DNA from: Geobacteraceae bacterium
Lineage (GTDB): Bacteria; Desulfobacterota; Desulfuromonadia; Geobacterales; Geobacteraceae
Length of the DNA stretch: 64,000 nucleotides
Assembly (NCBI GenBank): GCA_024281055.1
Contig: JAMXLF010000098.1
Location: 56,513-120,512, forward strand
Direction: 5' to 3'
Each line of letters begins with the position of its first letter. Positions within the stretch are counted from its first letter, which is position 1. The notes beneath the pieces are model-generated. The model saw only the letters and a list, made by a program, of their open reading frames with translations, was not told the DNA's origin and searched no databases. Shown here one piece after another: positions 25,843-34,454 of this stretch. A program made the position numbers and the translations under genes.

Positions 25843-26576
25843 AATTCCACATACTGACGCTGTTCCCTGCCATGTTCGATGGGCCTCTGACGGAAAGTAT
25901 CCTCAGACGCGCTGTCGAAAGTGGGCTGGTTGAGTTTAGCCTGCACAACATCCGCGATCATGCCGTCGACCGGCACCATACTACGGATGATGCGCCCTAT
26001 GGCGGCGGGGCCGGCATGGTCATGAAGGTTGAGCCGCTGGTGGCCTGTATCGAGGCGGTTCGTGAGAAAAGTTCCGTCGTCCGGGTCATCCTGACCACCC
26101 CCCGTGGAAAGCCTCTCGACCAGCAACTGGCCCGGGAACTGGCCCGGGAGGAGGAACTCGTCATCATCTGCGGCCGCTACGAGGGAGTAGATGAGCGGGT
26201 CCGAGAGTTGACCGGTGCCGAGGAGGTTTCCCTGGGCGATTTCGTCCTGACCGGCGGTGAGATTGCGGCGATGGCGATCGTCGATGCCGTCTCACGTCTT
26301 GTCCCAGGCGTGCTGGGGAGCGAGGAGTCTGCAGAAGCGGATTCCTTTTCCGACGGTCTCCTGGAGTATCCGCAGTACACGCGGCCAGCCGAATTCAGGG
26401 GGCTGCAGGTGCCGGAGGTCCTTCTGTCGGGAAATCACCTGGAAATCGCCCGCTGGCGACGTCGCAGGGCCGTCGAGAAAACCTTCCGGGAGCGGCCGGA
26501 CCTTCTGGCCACCGCCCACTTGAGCGCGGAGGACCGGAAGTACCTCGAAGAACTGGCAGAGGCGATACAGCGGTGA
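25839..26576 (+). CDS. trmD: tRNA (guanine-37-N1)-methyltransferase TrmD
   Basis: This 245-residue SPOUT enzyme makes m1G37 in tRNAs to prevent frameshifting. It has [47 protein letters not shown] and [10 protein letters not shown], with the trefoil-knot cofactor loop intact. It begins in an ATGA overlap with rimM and ends in a GTGA overlap with the next SPOUT-like gene. Confidence 0.97.
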   Translation: MKFHILTLFPAMFDGPLTESILRRAVESGLVEFSLHNIRDHAVDRHHTTDDAPYGGGAGMVMKVEPLVACIEAVREKSSVVRVILTTPRGKPLDQQLARELAREEELVIICGRYEGVDERVRELTGAEEVSLGDFVLTGGEIAAMAIVDAVSRLVPGVLGSEESAEADSFSDGLLEYPQYTRPAEFRGLQVPEVLLSGNHLEIARWRRRRAVEKTFRERPDLLATAHLSAEDRKYLEELAEAIQR

Positions 26577-27139
26577 CCGGGACGCGGTTGAGCATTGCGC
26601 TCCTTCACTATCCGGTCTACGACAAGAACCGGCAGACCGTGGCCACAGCGGTTACCAACCTGGACCTGCACGACATCGCGCGGGCCGCCAGGACCTATGG
26701 GCTGTTCCGTTATTTCGTGGTGACGCCGGTGCCCGACCAGCAGGCTTTGGCGGAACGGATTGGCAGCCATTGGCGCGAAGGGTGGGGGTCGACGTACAAT
26801 CCGCATCGGAAAGAGGCACTGGAGCTGATGCGGGTAGTGGCAACCCTCGACGAGGCCAAGGCAGAGTTGGCGGAAAGTTACGGTAGGCCGGTCAAGACCG
26901 TAGTAACCGGCGCCCGGAACAGACCGGGGAGCATTTCCTGTCCGACGTTGGCCAGGCGCCTGCAGGACGATGACCAGCCGTACCTGCTCATGTTCGGCAC
27001 CGGTTGGGGCATTACGGACGAGATTTTTGCCGCGGCCGACCTGGTTCTCGAACCGATCAATGGGCCGGGCGCATATAATCATCTCTCGGTACGGTCGGCG
27101 GTGTCCATCATTCTCGACCGGCTTCTGGGAGAACGATAA
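26573..27139 (+). CDS. SPOUT-like RNA methyltransferase, trmD-associated
   Basis: This 188-residue protein begins [20 protein letters not shown] and has [17 protein letters not shown] and [20 protein letters not shown], a late glycine-rich knot-like pattern. It matches the small SAM-dependent RNA methyltransferase family encoded beside trmD in many Deltaproteobacteria. The RNA target is unknown. The GTG start overlaps trmD. It is followed by a GTTCRAN heptad array before rplS. Confidence 0.78.
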   Translation: MTGTRLSIALLHYPVYDKNRQTVATAVTNLDLHDIARAARTYGLFRYFVVTPVPDQQALAERIGSHWREGWGSTYNPHRKEALELMRVVATLDEAKAELAESYGRPVKTVVTGARNRPGSISCPTLARRLQDDDQPYLLMFGTGWGITDEIFAAADLVLEPINGPGAYNHLSVRSAVSIILDRLLGER

Positions 27140-27145
27140 AACAAA

Positions 27146-27225
27146 GTTCAACGTTCAATGTTCAAGGTTCGACGTTATAAATCCTTGAATCTTAAATCTT
27201 GAACATTGAACCTCGAACGTTGAAC
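27146..27225. repeat. Facing GTTCRAN heptad arrays before rplS
   Basis: Direct units GTTCAAC, GTTCAAT, GTTCAAG and GTTCGAC (27146-27173) face inverted units CTTGAAC, ATTGAAC, CTCGAAC and GTTGAAC (27198-27225), four against four in exact 7-base phase. They can fold into a long imperfect hairpin. The sequence GAACGGTTTTT follows, as it does at 33253. Confidence 0.8.
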
Positions 27226-27275
27226 GGTTTTTACAAATAAGGCTTCGGCTGCATAGATAAGGGAGGAAGAAAGCA

Positions 27276-27629
27276 ATGAACAAGATTGATACTATTGAAC
27301 TGGAGCAGATGAAGAAGAACATCCCCCCCTTCAGGGCTGGCGACACGGTCAAGGTCCAAGTGAAAATCGTGGAAGGTGACAAGATGCGTATCCAGGCCTT
27401 CCAGGGGGTGGTGATCGGCCGCCAGAACGGCGGGATCCGCGAGTCGTTCACGGTCCGCAAGATCTCCAACGGCGTTGGGGTCGAGAGGGTTTTCCCGCTC
27501 CATTCCCCGTCGATTGACGCGATCGAAGTGATCACCCGCGGCCATGTACGCCGGGCCAAGCTCTACTACCTGCGGAAACTGCGGGGCAAGGCATCGCGAA
27601 TCAAGGAACGAAAGTACGTCGCCATGTAA
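27276..27629 (+). CDS. rplS: 50S ribosomal protein L19
   Basis: This 117-residue protein has [51 protein letters not shown] and [14 protein letters not shown], as in all L19 proteins, which sit at the 30S-50S interface. GGGAGGAAG lies before the ATG. It ends in a clear intrinsic terminator. Confidence 0.98.
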   Translation: MNKIDTIELEQMKKNIPPFRAGDTVKVQVKIVEGDKMRIQAFQGVVIGRQNGGIRESFTVRKISNGVGVERVFPLHSPSIDAIEVITRGHVRRAKLYYLRKLRGKASRIKERKYVAM

Positions 27630-27637
27630 CATCGGAT

Positions 27638-27670
27638 AAAAAGGCCTCGGGAAACCGGGGCCTTTTGTTT
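27638..27670 (+). terminator. Intrinsic terminator after rplS
   Basis: The stem AAGGCCTCGG pairs with CCGGGGCCTT across a GAAA loop (27641-27664), with one G:U pair, and runs into TTTTGTTTT. It closes the ffh-rplS block. Confidence 0.85.
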
Positions 27671-27675
27671 TGCTC

Positions 27676-27783
27676 ACAACGCCATATTTGAGCGCTGCCT
27701 GGTGGGCTTCCTCGACATACCGTATGGTACGCCTCCTGAGCCTCCTCCTTGCTGTCTTGGTATCATCTCAAATCTGGCGTTGT
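27676..27783. repeat. 108-base element with 17-base inverted ends (MITE-like)
   Basis: ACAACGCCATATTTGAG (27676-27692) and CTCAAATCTGGCGTTGT (27767-27783) are inverted copies with one mismatch. The inside carries a small hairpin at TACCGTATGGTA and codes for nothing recognisable. It lies between the rplS terminator and rnhB. Size and ends suggest a non-autonomous mobile or extragenic palindromic element; no transposase is nearby. Confidence 0.6.
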
Positions 27784-27821
27784 AATCGGGGTCGTTTCCT
27801 GTTATTCAGATGAGGGGAGGG

Positions 27822-28481
27822 ATGAGCTTGGATCTTTTCGGGGCAGACTGCCGTCCGACGCTCCTGGAGTTCGAGGAGCTGGCTACCCGCCGCGGATATC
27901 GACGGATTGCCGGCGTCGATGAAGCAGGGCGCGGGCCGCTGGCCGGACCGGTGGTGGCGGCGGCGGTCATCCTGCGGCCCGGCATTCCCATTGCCGGGGT
28001 GATGGATTCCAAGAAGCTTACCGAGGCCAGGCGCGAGGCCTTGTTCGATCCCATCATGGCGCAGGCGCTGGCGGTCGGCGTGGGGATTGCGGACCATGAC
28101 CTCATCGACCGGATCAACATCCTCCAGGCAACCCTCCAGGCGATGCGGCAGGCCGTGACGAACCTGGCGCTTTTTCCCGACTATCTCCTCATCGACGGCA
28201 TATCGCAGATCCCGATGAACATTCCCCAGAAGACCATCAAGAAGGGGGACAGCGCCAGCCTCTCCATCGCTGCTGCCTCGATTGTTGCCAAGGTGACCCG
28301 GGACCGGCTCATGGTTGAGTATGACCGGCAGTTTCCCGGTTACGGCTTCGCCGCCCACAAGGGATACGGGTGTGCGAGTCACCTGGAGGCCATCGCGCAG
28401 TTCGGCCCCTGCGCGATTCACCGGAAAACCTTTCGTGGCGTGAAAGAACATGTTGAACCGGAGAATGGCGATATATGGTGA
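27822..28481 (+). CDS. rnhB: Ribonuclease HII
   Basis: This protein of about 219 residues cuts RNA in RNA-DNA hybrids and removes misincorporated ribonucleotides. IAGVDEAGRGPLAGPVVAAA carries the first catalytic Asp-Glu pair; DYLLIDG and GDSASLSIAAASIVAKVTRD follow with the remaining acidic and lysine residues. The start is uncertain: ATG 27822 sits almost on the GGGGAGG site, ATG 27810 lies before it, and TTG 27828 has the best spacing. Its stop codon TGA is formed by the GTGAATR repeat. Confidence 0.94.
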   Translation: MSLDLFGADCRPTLLEFEELATRRGYRRIAGVDEAGRGPLAGPVVAAAVILRPGIPIAGVMDSKKLTEARREALFDPIMAQALAVGVGIADHDLIDRINILQATLQAMRQAVTNLALFPDYLLIDGISQIPMNIPQKTIKKGDSASLSIAAASIVAKVTRDRLMVEYDRQFPGYGFAAHKGYGCASHLEAIAQFGPCAIHRKTFRGVKEHVEPENGDIW

Positions 28482-28498
28482 ATAGTGAATGGTGAACG
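28478..28498. repeat. GTGAATR heptad array (three units) at rnhB-yraN junction
   Basis: Units GTGAATA, GTGAATG and GTGAACG are in 7-base phase. The first supplies the rnhB stop TGA (28479-28481). GGTGA at 28477 and ATG at 28489 form the translation start of the next gene, the same layout as at 17346-17360. Confidence 0.8.
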
Positions 28499-28878
28499 GA
28501 GAAAAACCACATAACGACAACCTGAACCTCGGCGCGCGTGGGGAGGAGATTGCCGTCGCCTACCTCAAGGGGCAGAAGATCATCGTCGTCGAGCGAAACT
28601 TCCGCTGTAAGGCTGGCGAGGTGGATATCGTCGCCCGGGACGGCACCACCGTTGTCTTTATCGAGGTCAAGACCCGCAGGAGCATGTCGTTCGGCCCACC
28701 GCAGGCGGCAGTCACTCCCTTCAAACAGCGCCAGATCTCCAAGGCAGCCCTCGTCTGGCTGGCCAAACGTCGGCTCCAGGAGGCGAGCGCCCGTTTCGAC
28801 GTCATCGCCATCCTGCTTCGCGACCACGCGGTCCCCGAGATTGAGCACATCAGGAATGCATTCGAGCTGGCGTATTAA
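28489..28878 (+). CDS. YraN/UPF0102 family nuclease-like protein
   Basis: This 129-residue protein of the UPF0102 family has a restriction-endonuclease-like fold: GARGEEIAVAYLKGQKIIVV, then AGEVDIVARDG and VVFIEVKTRRS, giving the D-ExK catalytic pattern. Its cellular role is not settled; homologues are linked to DNA processing. It nearly always neighbours rnhB, as here (7 bases). The start ATG lies inside a GTGAATR repeat that also gives the GGTGA ribosome site. Confidence 0.88.
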   Translation: MVNGEKPHNDNLNLGARGEEIAVAYLKGQKIIVVERNFRCKAGEVDIVARDGTTVVFIEVKTRRSMSFGPPQAAVTPFKQRQISKAALVWLAKRRLQEASARFDVIAILLRDHAVPEIEHIRNAFELAY

Positions 28879-28887
28879 TGCCGGAAA

Positions 28888-28984
28888 CAGGGACCGGGGA
28901 TCGGTAAACCCTTTTTGCAGCTAGCTACTCGCCCTTAGCGTCTTGAGCCTTTACCGGTCCCTGATCCCAGGTTCCCAGTCCCGA
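28888..28984. repeat. GTYCCNR heptad repeat, facing copies
   Basis: Inverted units CAGGGAC and CGGGGAT (28888-28901) face direct units GTCCCTG, ATCCCAG, GTTCCCA and GTCCCGA (28957-28984) in exact 7-base steps. The extended arms GGTAAA and TTTACC also pair. The same family appears at 22544-22564. The array fills most of the yraN-nitrilase gap. Confidence 0.7.
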
Positions 28985-29045
28985 GATTATTTGCATTGCC
29001 GCTGTCGCTGTGGTAATAATCTAGGCAAAAAGCGTGGAGTGATGC

Positions 29046-29897
29046 ATGGACTTTACTGTCGCCCTGGCGCAGATCAAGCCGAAGCTCGGCTGCCTTGCCG
29101 ATAACCTTGCCGTGATGGAGGCGGCCGTGGCGAGGGGGATCGAGGAAAAGGCCGGACTGGTCCTCTTTCCGGAGCTGGCTCTGACCGGCTATTTCCTCAA
29201 GGACCTCGTTCCCGAGGTGGCACTTTCCCTCGATTCCCCGGAAATTGCGCGACTGAAGGAGCTTTCCCGCCACATCGCGATCGCTGTCGGGTTTGTCGAA
29301 GTATCCCCCGACTACCGTTTCTTCAACGCCGCCCTTTACCTGGAAGGGGGCGACATCAGGCACCTCCACCGCAAGGTCTATCTCCCCACCTACGGCCTCT
29401 TCGACGAGCAGCGCTACCTGGCCCAGGGAGAGCGGTTCCGTGCCTTCGACACCCGCTTCGGCCGAATGGGGCTCCTGGTCTGCGAGGACATATGGCACCT
29501 CTCGGCCCCCTACATCCTCGCGATGGACGGGGCCACCACCCTGCTCTGTCTCTCGAGCAGTCCCGGCCGGGGGCTGTCCGCCGAAGAGAGTCTCGGCTCC
29601 ACTGCCGCCTGGCAGAAGCTTACCGCTACGACAGCCATGTTCCTCAACTGCCGGGTTCTCTACTGCAACCGGGTCGGCTACGAGGACGGGGTCAATTTCT
29701 GGGGGGGGTCAGAGGTGGTCGATCCTTCCGGGGCAGTGATCGCCCGCGGCAGAACCTTCGAGGAGGACTTCGTCCTTGCCGTCATCGATGAAGGGGCGCT
29801 CCGTCGCGAACGGATATTCTCCCCGATGATGCGCGACGAGAACCTCTTCATCACCATGAAGGAACTCAGGCGTATCGAACGGGAAAGGGATTGTTGA
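29046..29897 (+). CDS. Carbon-nitrogen hydrolase (nitrilase superfamily), probable glutaminase partner of NadE
   Basis: This 283-residue protein has the nitrilase Glu-Lys-Cys triad: glutamate in [10 protein letters not shown], lysine in [10 protein letters not shown] and cysteine in LVCEDIWH. It overlaps nadE by one base (TGATG). In glutamine-dependent NAD synthetases this domain is fused in front of the synthetase and provides ammonia; here it is a separate gene, so a two-subunit enzyme is the likely reading. A general amidase role is the alternative. GGAGTGA precedes the ATG. Confidence 0.83.
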   Translation: MDFTVALAQIKPKLGCLADNLAVMEAAVARGIEEKAGLVLFPELALTGYFLKDLVPEVALSLDSPEIARLKELSRHIAIAVGFVEVSPDYRFFNAALYLEGGDIRHLHRKVYLPTYGLFDEQRYLAQGERFRAFDTRFGRMGLLVCEDIWHLSAPYILAMDGATTLLCLSSSPGRGLSAEESLGSTAAWQKLTATTAMFLNCRVLYCNRVGYEDGVNFWGGSEVVDPSGAVIARGRTFEEDFVLAVIDEGALRRERIFSPMMRDENLFITMKELRRIERERDC

Positions 29898-30715
29898 TGG
29901 ACTCCAGAGTGAACACGAAGCTCCTGCGGAAGGTCCTCGTCGGGTTCATCCGCGAAGAGGTGGAGAAGGTCGGGCTCAGGAAAGGGGTGCTGGGGCTCTC
30001 CGGCGGTATCGATTCGGCCCTCGTGGCGTTTCTCGCCGCTGAGGCGCTCGGCCCGGAAAACGTTTATGCCTGCATCATGCCCTACCGGACGAGCAACCCG
30101 GAAAGCGAGGCCCACGCCCTCCTGGTCGCGGAGCAGCTCGGGCTCAACTACCGGGTGATAGAGATCACCTCCATGGTGGACGCCTACTTCGAGCTCTTTC
30201 CCGAGGCGGACCAGATGCGACGCGGGAACAAAATGGCGCGGGAGAGGATGACCGTACTCTACGACCATTCGGCGGCGTTTTCCGCGCTGGTGCTCGGTAC
30301 GAGCAACAAGACCGAGCTGCTGCTTGGCTACGGCACCCTTTACGGCGACATGGCGAGCGCCCTCAACCCCATCGGCGATATATACAAAAGCCATGTCTGG
30401 CAGCTCTCCCAGGAGATGGGGGTGCCCGAGGTGGTCATCAGGAAGAAACCCTCTGCCGACCTCTGGGCGGGGCAGACCGACGAGCAGGAGTTGGGCTTCA
30501 CCTACCGGGAGGTGGACGAACTCCTCTATCACATGGTGGATCTCCGTTTCAGCCGGGCCGAGCTTGTGGCCAAGGGATTTGCCCCGGCATTCATCGACCT
30601 GATCTACGGCAAGGTGCAGAACTCCCATTTCAAACGCCGCCTTCCGGTCATTGCCAAGGTTTCCAACCGGACCATAGACAGGGACTTCAGATATTCCAGG
30701 GACTGGGGGAAATAA
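29897..30715 (+). CDS. nadE: NAD+ synthetase
   Basis: This 272-residue PP-loop enzyme has [38 protein letters not shown] and [14 protein letters not shown], the ATP and deamido-NAD binding segments. It converts deamido-NAD to NAD with ATP and ammonia. It lacks a glutaminase domain of its own, and the nitrilase gene directly upstream could supply it. GGGAAAGG precedes ATG 29897. A GTTCRAN heptad array follows. Confidence 0.94.
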   Translation: MDSRVNTKLLRKVLVGFIREEVEKVGLRKGVLGLSGGIDSALVAFLAAEALGPENVYACIMPYRTSNPESEAHALLVAEQLGLNYRVIEITSMVDAYFELFPEADQMRRGNKMARERMTVLYDHSAAFSALVLGTSNKTELLLGYGTLYGDMASALNPIGDIYKSHVWQLSQEMGVPEVVIRKKPSADLWAGQTDEQELGFTYREVDELLYHMVDLRFSRAELVAKGFAPAFIDLIYGKVQNSHFKRRLPVIAKVSNRTIDRDFRYSRDWGK

Positions 30716-30718
30716 TCA

Positions 30719-30791
30719 GTTCGATGTCCGACGTTCGAAGTTCGACGTTGCAGGCTTTCGAACCTCGAACCTCGAACCTCGAACGTCGAAC
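30719..30791. repeat. Facing GTTCRAN heptad arrays between nadE and rsmI
   Basis: Direct units GTTCGAT, GTCCGAC, GTTCGAA and GTTCGAC (30719-30746) face inverted units TTCGAAC, CTCGAAC three times and GTCGAAC (30757-30791) in exact 7-base phase. The array ends four bases before the rsmI ATG and leaves no room for a normal ribosome site. Confidence 0.8.
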
Positions 30792-30794
30792 ATT

Positions 30795-31643
30795 ATGAAT
30801 AGTGGAACCCTTTACATCGTCGCCACGCCCATCGGCAACCTGGAGGACATCACCTTCCGTGCCGTCCGCATCCTGAAGGAGGTGGACCTGATCGCCGCGG
30901 AGGATACCCGCCATTCCCGCAAGCTCCTCTCCCACTATGGCATTGCCAGGCCGCTCACCTCCTATTTCGACCACAACAAGAATATCAAGGGGAGCTACCT
31001 CCTCGAACGTCTTGCCGAAGGGACCTCGGTTGCCCTCATTTCCGATGCCGGCACCCCCTGTATCTCCGACCCCGGCTACCAACTGGTGCGCGACGCCGTG
31101 GCGGCGGGGATTGCCGTAGTCCCCATACCCGGTCCATCGGCGGCGGTGACCGCCCTGTCCGCCGCGGGACTTCCCACCGATTCCTTTACCTTCCTGGGCT
31201 TTCTGCCAAATCGGCAGGGAAAGCGGCGTGAGCGGCTCGCCGGCCTGGCGGGGGAAGGGCGGGTGCTGATCTTTTACGAATCGCCGCGACGGCTCCTTGC
31301 AACGCTTGCTGACCTGCGGGATACCTGCGGCGACCGTGAGGTGGTGGTTGCCCGGGAGTTGACCAAGGTCTACGAAGAATTCGTCAGGGGGTGTCTGACC
31401 GAGGTGATCGAGCTTTTGCAGAATCGGGAGATCCGGGGAGAAGTGGTGATCCTCGTCGCTCCGGCAACGGAGGAGAACACGGCCGATATCGCCTCATCAG
31501 CAGCTCTGCTGCGCCGGTATCTGCTGGCTGGCAGCCTTTCCCTGAAAGATGCTGTTGCACGGGTGGTCAGGGAGACCGGGCTGCCGCGCGGCGAAGTCTA
31601 TGCAGAGGCGTTGCGGCTCAAAGAGAGTCAGCACGACCAGTAG
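30795..31643 (+). CDS. rsmI: 16S rRNA (cytidine-1402-2'-O)-methyltransferase RsmI
   Basis: This 282-residue tetrapyrrole-methylase-fold enzyme has LYIVATPIGNLEDITFRA, ISDAGTPCISDPG (SAM loop) and PGPSAAVTALSAAGLP. It methylates C1402 of 16S rRNA near the P site. The start follows a GTTCRAN heptad array by four bases with no Shine-Dalgarno match, so initiation may depend on the hairpin or on coupling. It is the last housekeeping gene of this block. Confidence 0.93.
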   Translation: MNSGTLYIVATPIGNLEDITFRAVRILKEVDLIAAEDTRHSRKLLSHYGIARPLTSYFDHNKNIKGSYLLERLAEGTSVALISDAGTPCISDPGYQLVRDAVAAGIAVVPIPGPSAAVTALSAAGLPTDSFTFLGFLPNRQGKRRERLAGLAGEGRVLIFYESPRRLLATLADLRDTCGDREVVVARELTKVYEEFVRGCLTEVIELLQNREIRGEVVILVAPATEENTADIASSAALLRRYLLAGSLSLKDAVARVVRETGLPRGEVYAEALRLKESQHDQ

Positions 31644-31688
31644 CGGGGAAAATCCGATGTAACGAGGTGGGGAATCGGTGACAGCCGG

Positions 31689-33206
31689 ATGGACCCCGCA
31701 GATGGGACTGCTATGGAAAACCTCAGTGTGCAGGGACTGGCAAGAATGATCGGGACGGGCGCCAATCTGCTCTATGTCGTGACCGATAATGAGCGGCGCA
31801 CCGAAGCGGTGGTTGTCCAGACCACCCAGCGCCTGAAGGGAATGGGGAGTCCCTACGTCTGGACCTGCACGGGGGGATTCAGCCGTGACGGCGAAGCCGT
31901 GCCCGACACGGCCGATCCCTTGCGTGCCCTCGACTTTGCCGCAGTCCAGCCGGGACCGCTCCTCTTCCTGTTCAAAGACCTCTCGTTCTTCTGGAGCGAT
32001 AGCCCTTATATCATCAGGAAGCTCAAGGATTTTGCCCTCTGTGCCCGACAGAAGGCGATTGTCGTCCTTGGACAGGAGGAAACAGTCCCCGAGCCGCTCC
32101 GTGAGGATCTGACCATCTTTCACCAGGGACTCCCCACCATCGCTGAACTCACCTCCTTCATCGAACAACTTCGGAAACGGGAACCGCTGTTGGCCAAGGC
32201 CTGCGCTGCGGAGCCCGAGCTTTCCGGCAAGCTTGCGGTTGCGGCCCAGGGGCTCGACCTGAGCGACATCGATCGGGCGGTCCGTGTGCTCCGCCTCCGC
32301 AATGAAGCTAGGGGGGAGGATATCGTCAGGACGCTCTTCGAGACCAAGCAGTTGATCATCCGGAAGAGCGGCATCATGGAGTTTGTGGTCAACGACACGA
32401 AGCCGGACCAACTGGGGGGTATGGAAAACCTCAAGTACTGGATGGAGCGGCGCGAACGGGCCTTCGGCCTGGAAACCATCTCGTGCGGCTCGAAACTGCC
32501 GAAGGGGATCCTCATCATGGGGATCGCCGGCTGCGGTAAGTCTCTGTTCGTCAAGGCAATCGCCGCCAAGTGGCTGCTCCCCCTGATCCGCCTCGACATG
32601 GCGGCGGTGTACGAGGGGAGCTATGGCACCCCGGAGGCAAGTCTGCGTAAGGCTTTCAAGACCGCCGAGGCGATCGCGCCCTGTGTTCTCTGGATCGACG
32701 AGATTGAGGCGGGTATCTCTTCCCAAGGATTCAAGGCGGAAGGGGGGGCGGCCTCCCGGATTCTTGGGTCGTTTCTCACCTGGATGCAGGAGAAGCGTGC
32801 GCCGGTGTTCGTGGCGGCCACCGCCAACGCCATCGAGATGCTCCCCGCCGAAGTGCTGCGCAAGGGGCGATTCGACGAAATTTTCTATGTCGGGCTCCCT
32901 GACATAAAGGGGCGGGAGGAAATCTTCCGCATCCACCTGGAGCGGCAGCAAGCCGTTGCCGGCGAGTTCGATCTGCCGCTTCTGGCCGGGTCAACCAAGG
33001 GGTTCTCCGGTGCCGAGATCGAACAGGCAATTCTCACCTCCGCTTTCGACGCCCTCGCGGAGCAACGCCCGCTGGTCCAGCAGGACCTGATGGTCGCGGT
33101 AAGCCATACCGTTCCCCTTTCGGTGACCATGGCGGAGCAGATCAAGAAGATCGAAGCCTGGGCCTTTAAACGGGCCGTGCCGGCGTCGGGTAAATATAAC
33201 CCCTAG
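31689..33206 (+). CDS. AAA+ ATPase, Ycf46-like
   Basis: This 505-residue protein has an N-terminal domain of about 240 residues that is specific to Ycf46-type proteins (YVWTCTGGFSRDG, SFFWSDSPYIIRKLKDF). An AAA domain follows with GILIMGIAGCGKSLFVKAIA (Walker A), LWIDEIEAGI (Walker B), FVAATANAIEMLPAEVLRKG and the sensor-2 FSGAEIEQAI. It resembles chloroplast/cyanobacterial Ycf46 and its bacterial relatives, whose role is unclear. The stop TAG overlaps a GTTCRAN array. Confidence 0.85.
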   Translation: MDPADGTAMENLSVQGLARMIGTGANLLYVVTDNERRTEAVVVQTTQRLKGMGSPYVWTCTGGFSRDGEAVPDTADPLRALDFAAVQPGPLLFLFKDLSFFWSDSPYIIRKLKDFALCARQKAIVVLGQEETVPEPLREDLTIFHQGLPTIAELTSFIEQLRKREPLLAKACAAEPELSGKLAVAAQGLDLSDIDRAVRVLRLRNEARGEDIVRTLFETKQLIIRKSGIMEFVVNDTKPDQLGGMENLKYWMERRERAFGLETISCGSKLPKGILIMGIAGCGKSLFVKAIAAKWLLPLIRLDMAAVYEGSYGTPEASLRKAFKTAEAIAPCVLWIDEIEAGISSQGFKAEGGAASRILGSFLTWMQEKRAPVFVAATANAIEMLPAEVLRKGRFDEIFYVGLPDIKGREEIFRIHLERQQAVAGEFDLPLLAGSTKGFSGAEIEQAILTSAFDALAEQRPLVQQDLMVAVSHTVPLSVTMAEQIKKIEAWAFKRAVPASGKYNP

Positions 33207-33257
33207 TTCGATGTTCGATGTTTTGTGGCGTGTAACGTCGAACCCCGAACGTCGAAC
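33206..33257. repeat. Facing GTTCRAN heptad arrays before MFS gene
   Basis: Two direct GTTCGAT units (33206-33219) face inverted GTCGAAC, CCCGAAC and GTCGAAC (33237-33257). The next bases are GGTTTTT. This is the third and shortest copy of the family seen at 27146 and 30719. Confidence 0.75.
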
Positions 33258-33275
33258 GGTTTTTCGGAGGTTTCC

Positions 33276-34454
33276 TTGCTCCGCGGTATTTCCGGCAATG
33301 TGCTGATTTTCGGGCTGGTCAGTTTCTTTACTGATGTCTCCAGCGAGATGATTTATCCTCTCCTCCCCCTCTTCCTGACCTCGGTGCTCGGGGGCGGTCC
33401 GGCCTTCCTCGGAGTGATCGAGGGGGTGGCGGAATCGACCGCGTCCCTTCTCAAGCTTTTCTCGGGGATCATTTCCGACCGGGTGGCCAGCCGCAAGCGT
33501 CTCGTTCTTGCCGGCTACGGTCTTTCCTCTCTGGCCCGTCCCCTGGTGGCGGCAGCCACAACCCCCGTGGCCGTCCTCTTTGTCCGCCTTGCCGACCGGG
33601 TGGGGAAGGGGGTCCGGACCTCTCCCCGGGATGCCCTCATAGCCGACACGACCGACCCTGCCATGCGCGGCAAGGCGTTCGGTTTCCACCGCGCCATGGA
33701 CCATGCCGGGGCAATCGTCGGACCCCTCACCGCCACCTTCCTCCTTGCCTGGGTGGTGAGGGATCTGCGGACTGTCTTCTGGCTTGCTGCCATTCCCGGG
33801 TTCATTGCCGTGCTGCTGATCTCGGCCAAGGTACGCGAGGTAGAGCGAAAACAGCTCTCGGGGGCTGGTTTTTTTCAGGTGATTCCCCGCGGCAGCCTGC
33901 GCAGCTACCTCGCGATTGTCTTTGTCTTCACTCTCGGCAATTCCTCCGACGCGTTTCTCCTGTTGCGGGCCGGCCATCTCGGAGTGAGCCCTGCCAGGAT
34001 ACCGCTGCTCTGGACCTTTTTCCACGTGGTGAAGATGTCAGCCTCGACCCCCTTCGGGGCACTTTCCGACCGGATCGGCAGACGGCCGATCGTCATCGCC
34101 GGATGGGGAGTCTACGCCCTTGCCTACGCCGGGTTCGCCCATGCGACGACGGAACTGCATATCTGGCTGCTGTTCGCCTTCTATGGGCTGTTCTACGGAC
34201 TCACCGAAGGGGTGGAGAAGGCATTCGTTGCCGACCTGGCTGCACCCCGGGAGCGGGGGGCGGCGTTTGGCTGGTACAATTGCGCGATCGGCGTCGGAGC
34301 TCTTCCGGCAAGCCTCCTTTTCGGGTTCGTCTGGCAGCGATTCGGCGCCGTTGCCGCCTTTTACTGCGGTGCCTTTTTTGCCGCTCTTGCTGCCCTAGCT
34401 CTCCTGGCGCTGGTGAAGCCGGCGGCAGTCCCTCCTGCCGAAGAACATCCCTGA
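33276..34454 (+). CDS. MFS transporter
   Basis: This 392-residue protein has 12 hydrophobic segments and the MFS loop motif LADRVGKGVRTSPRDALIAD between helices 2-3 and 4; FGALSDRIGRRPIVIAG is the second-half copy. It is an inner-membrane secondary carrier, but the substrate cannot be read. TTG 33276 has CGGAGG five bases upstream and gives the family-like N-terminus; a longer frame from 33225 would run through the heptad repeat. It lies between two AAA ATPase genes. Confidence 0.87.
   Translation: MLRGISGNVLIFGLVSFFTDVSSEMIYPLLPLFLTSVLGGGPAFLGVIEGVAESTASLLKLFSGIISDRVASRKRLVLAGYGLSSLARPLVAAATTPVAVLFVRLADRVGKGVRTSPRDALIADTTDPAMRGKAFGFHRAMDHAGAIVGPLTATFLLAWVVRDLRTVFWLAAIPGFIAVLLISAKVREVERKQLSGAGFFQVIPRGSLRSYLAIVFVFTLGNSSDAFLLLRAGHLGVSPARIPLLWTFFHVVKMSASTPFGALSDRIGRRPIVIAGWGVYALAYAGFAHATTELHIWLLFAFYGLFYGLTEGVEKAFVADLAAPRERGAAFGWYNCAIGVGALPASLLFGFVWQRFGAVAAFYCGAFFAALAALALLALVKPAAVPPAEEHP

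Noticed and set aside
27146..27225. CRISPR array
   Set aside because: Units are 7 bases with no spacers of 30-40 bases and no cas genes nearby; it is a heptad palindrome array.
31497..32951. Open frame of 484 codons opposite the Ycf46-like ATPase
   Set aside because: It has no family pattern or ribosome site; the plus strand has Walker A and B motifs.
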